Assembly (NCBI RefSeq): GCF_024752025.1
Contig: NZ_JANTPU010000001.1
Coordinates: 1,798,001 to 1,862,000, forward strand
DNA: 64,000 nt
Direction of reading: 5' to 3'
Origin: Pseudidiomarina sp. CB1
Lineage (GTDB): Bacteria > Pseudomonadota > Gammaproteobacteria > Enterobacterales > Alteromonadaceae
Part shown: piece by piece, positions 63,555 through 64,000 of the stretch
Layout: each line of letters begins with the position of its first letter
Numbering within the stretch: position 1 is the first letter of the stretch
Made by a program: the position numbers and the translations under genes
The notes under the pieces: generated by a model
What the model was told of the DNA's origin: nothing
Database searches by the model: none
The model's input: the letters and a program-made list of their open reading frames with translations, nothing else

Positions 63555-64000
63555 TTAACCTTTCACCGATAGCAAGCTGTTGGCCTGCTGAGCAGATTCA
63601 TCTGCGGTTTTGATAACATTCATATTAAGTTCGTAACGTCGCTGGGTATCAATCATCGCCACCATGGCTTCAACCGCATTGACGTTGCTACTTTCCAAGG
63701 CGCCCGAGCGTAAACTACCGTTTTCATCGCGCGCCAATGGACCGCCCGTCAACGACTGAAACCAGCCGTCTTCGCGCCGTTCAAGTTGATTGGGTTGATC
63801 GACCCGTACTAATTTCATGCGATCAAAAGGAACCAGTTCATTCGGATCACCACCAAGCCCAATACCGCTTATGGTGCCGTCATCGCCAATGGATAACTGT
63901 GTTCCCATCGGTATCATGATCGGCCCACCATCGCCCAGCACCGGCATGCCGTTAACGCTTAACTGGCCATTGGCATCAACTTGCAAGTCACCACGCTTGG
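63555..64000 (-). CDS. flgF: Flagellar proximal rod protein FlgF, C-terminal part (cut by window edge)
   Basis: Only the last 148 codons are in view; the start lies beyond 64000. The visible frame contains KRGDLQVDANGQLSVNGMPVLGDGG and the C-terminal helix SNVNAVEAMVAMIDTQRRYELNMNVIKTADE typical of FlgF. Ends 12 bases before the flgG start. Confidence 0.93.
   Translation of the reverse strand, partial: KRGDLQVDANGQLSVNGMPVLGDGGPIMIPMGTQLSIGDDGTISGIGLGGDPNELVPFDRMKLVRVDQPNQLERREDGWFQSLTGGPLARDENGSLRSGALESSNVNAVEAMVAMIDTQRRYELNMNVIKTADESAQQANSLLSVKG

Overview
The window looks like the origin-proximal part of a marine gammaproteobacterial chromosome of roughly 50% GC. The housekeeping order (dprA-LysM-def-fmt-rsmB-trkA, slt-yigZ-trkH, fadBA, tag, glyQS, gyrB-recF-dnaN-dnaA, rpmH-rnpA-yidD-yidC-mnmE) is that of Alteromonadales. 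I would place it near Idiomarinaceae with moderate confidence; no rRNA is present to confirm this.

Layout. Positions 1-17920 carry translation, DNA repair, potassium uptake, murein and fatty-acid genes. Positions 17989-24076 hold gyrB, recF, dnaN and dnaA, all read leftward. The dnaA-rpmH gap (24077-24400) has DnaA boxes facing each other next to an AT-rich stretch and is the likely oriC. Two perfect parS palindromes lie in recF and a degenerate one in yidC. Rightward from the gap run rpmH, rnpA, yidD, yidC and mnmE.

Immediately after mnmE, where mnmG-rsmG-parAB would be usual, a flagellar gene block begins and runs to the window end (28211-64000). Read leftward are flhB-flhA-flhF-flhG*-fliA, flhDC, motAB, fliD-fliS-fliT with a FliK-like/FlhB-tail pair, and a PilZ/HD-GYP gene. 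Read rightward are two flagellins, a small unknown gene and flaG. Then come fliE (leftward) and fliF to fliR (rightward), and finally flgL-K and flgJ-I-H-G-F (leftward, cut by the window edge). This holds most of the hook-basal body, export gate, motor, filament and master-regulator genes. flgA-E, flgM, fliC methylation and che genes are not in view.

Regulation. FlhDC is the master regulator, as in enterobacteria and betaproteobacteria, not the FlrA/FleQ cascade usual for polar flagella in Alteromonadales. I read six well-spaced sigma-28 promoters (motAB, fliD operon, PilZ/HD-GYP gene, first flagellin, flaG, flgKL), so the late class is directly visible. The second flagellin lacks one.

Most unusual part. 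The flhF-flhG pair is rebuilt. FlhF carries about 330 extra residues after its GTPase domain. The gene in the flhG slot encodes only 161 residues, keeps the FlhF-activating DQAxxLR N-terminus, and has lost the MinD-type ATP-binding motif. Together with FlhDC this suggests a rewired system for flagellar placement or number.
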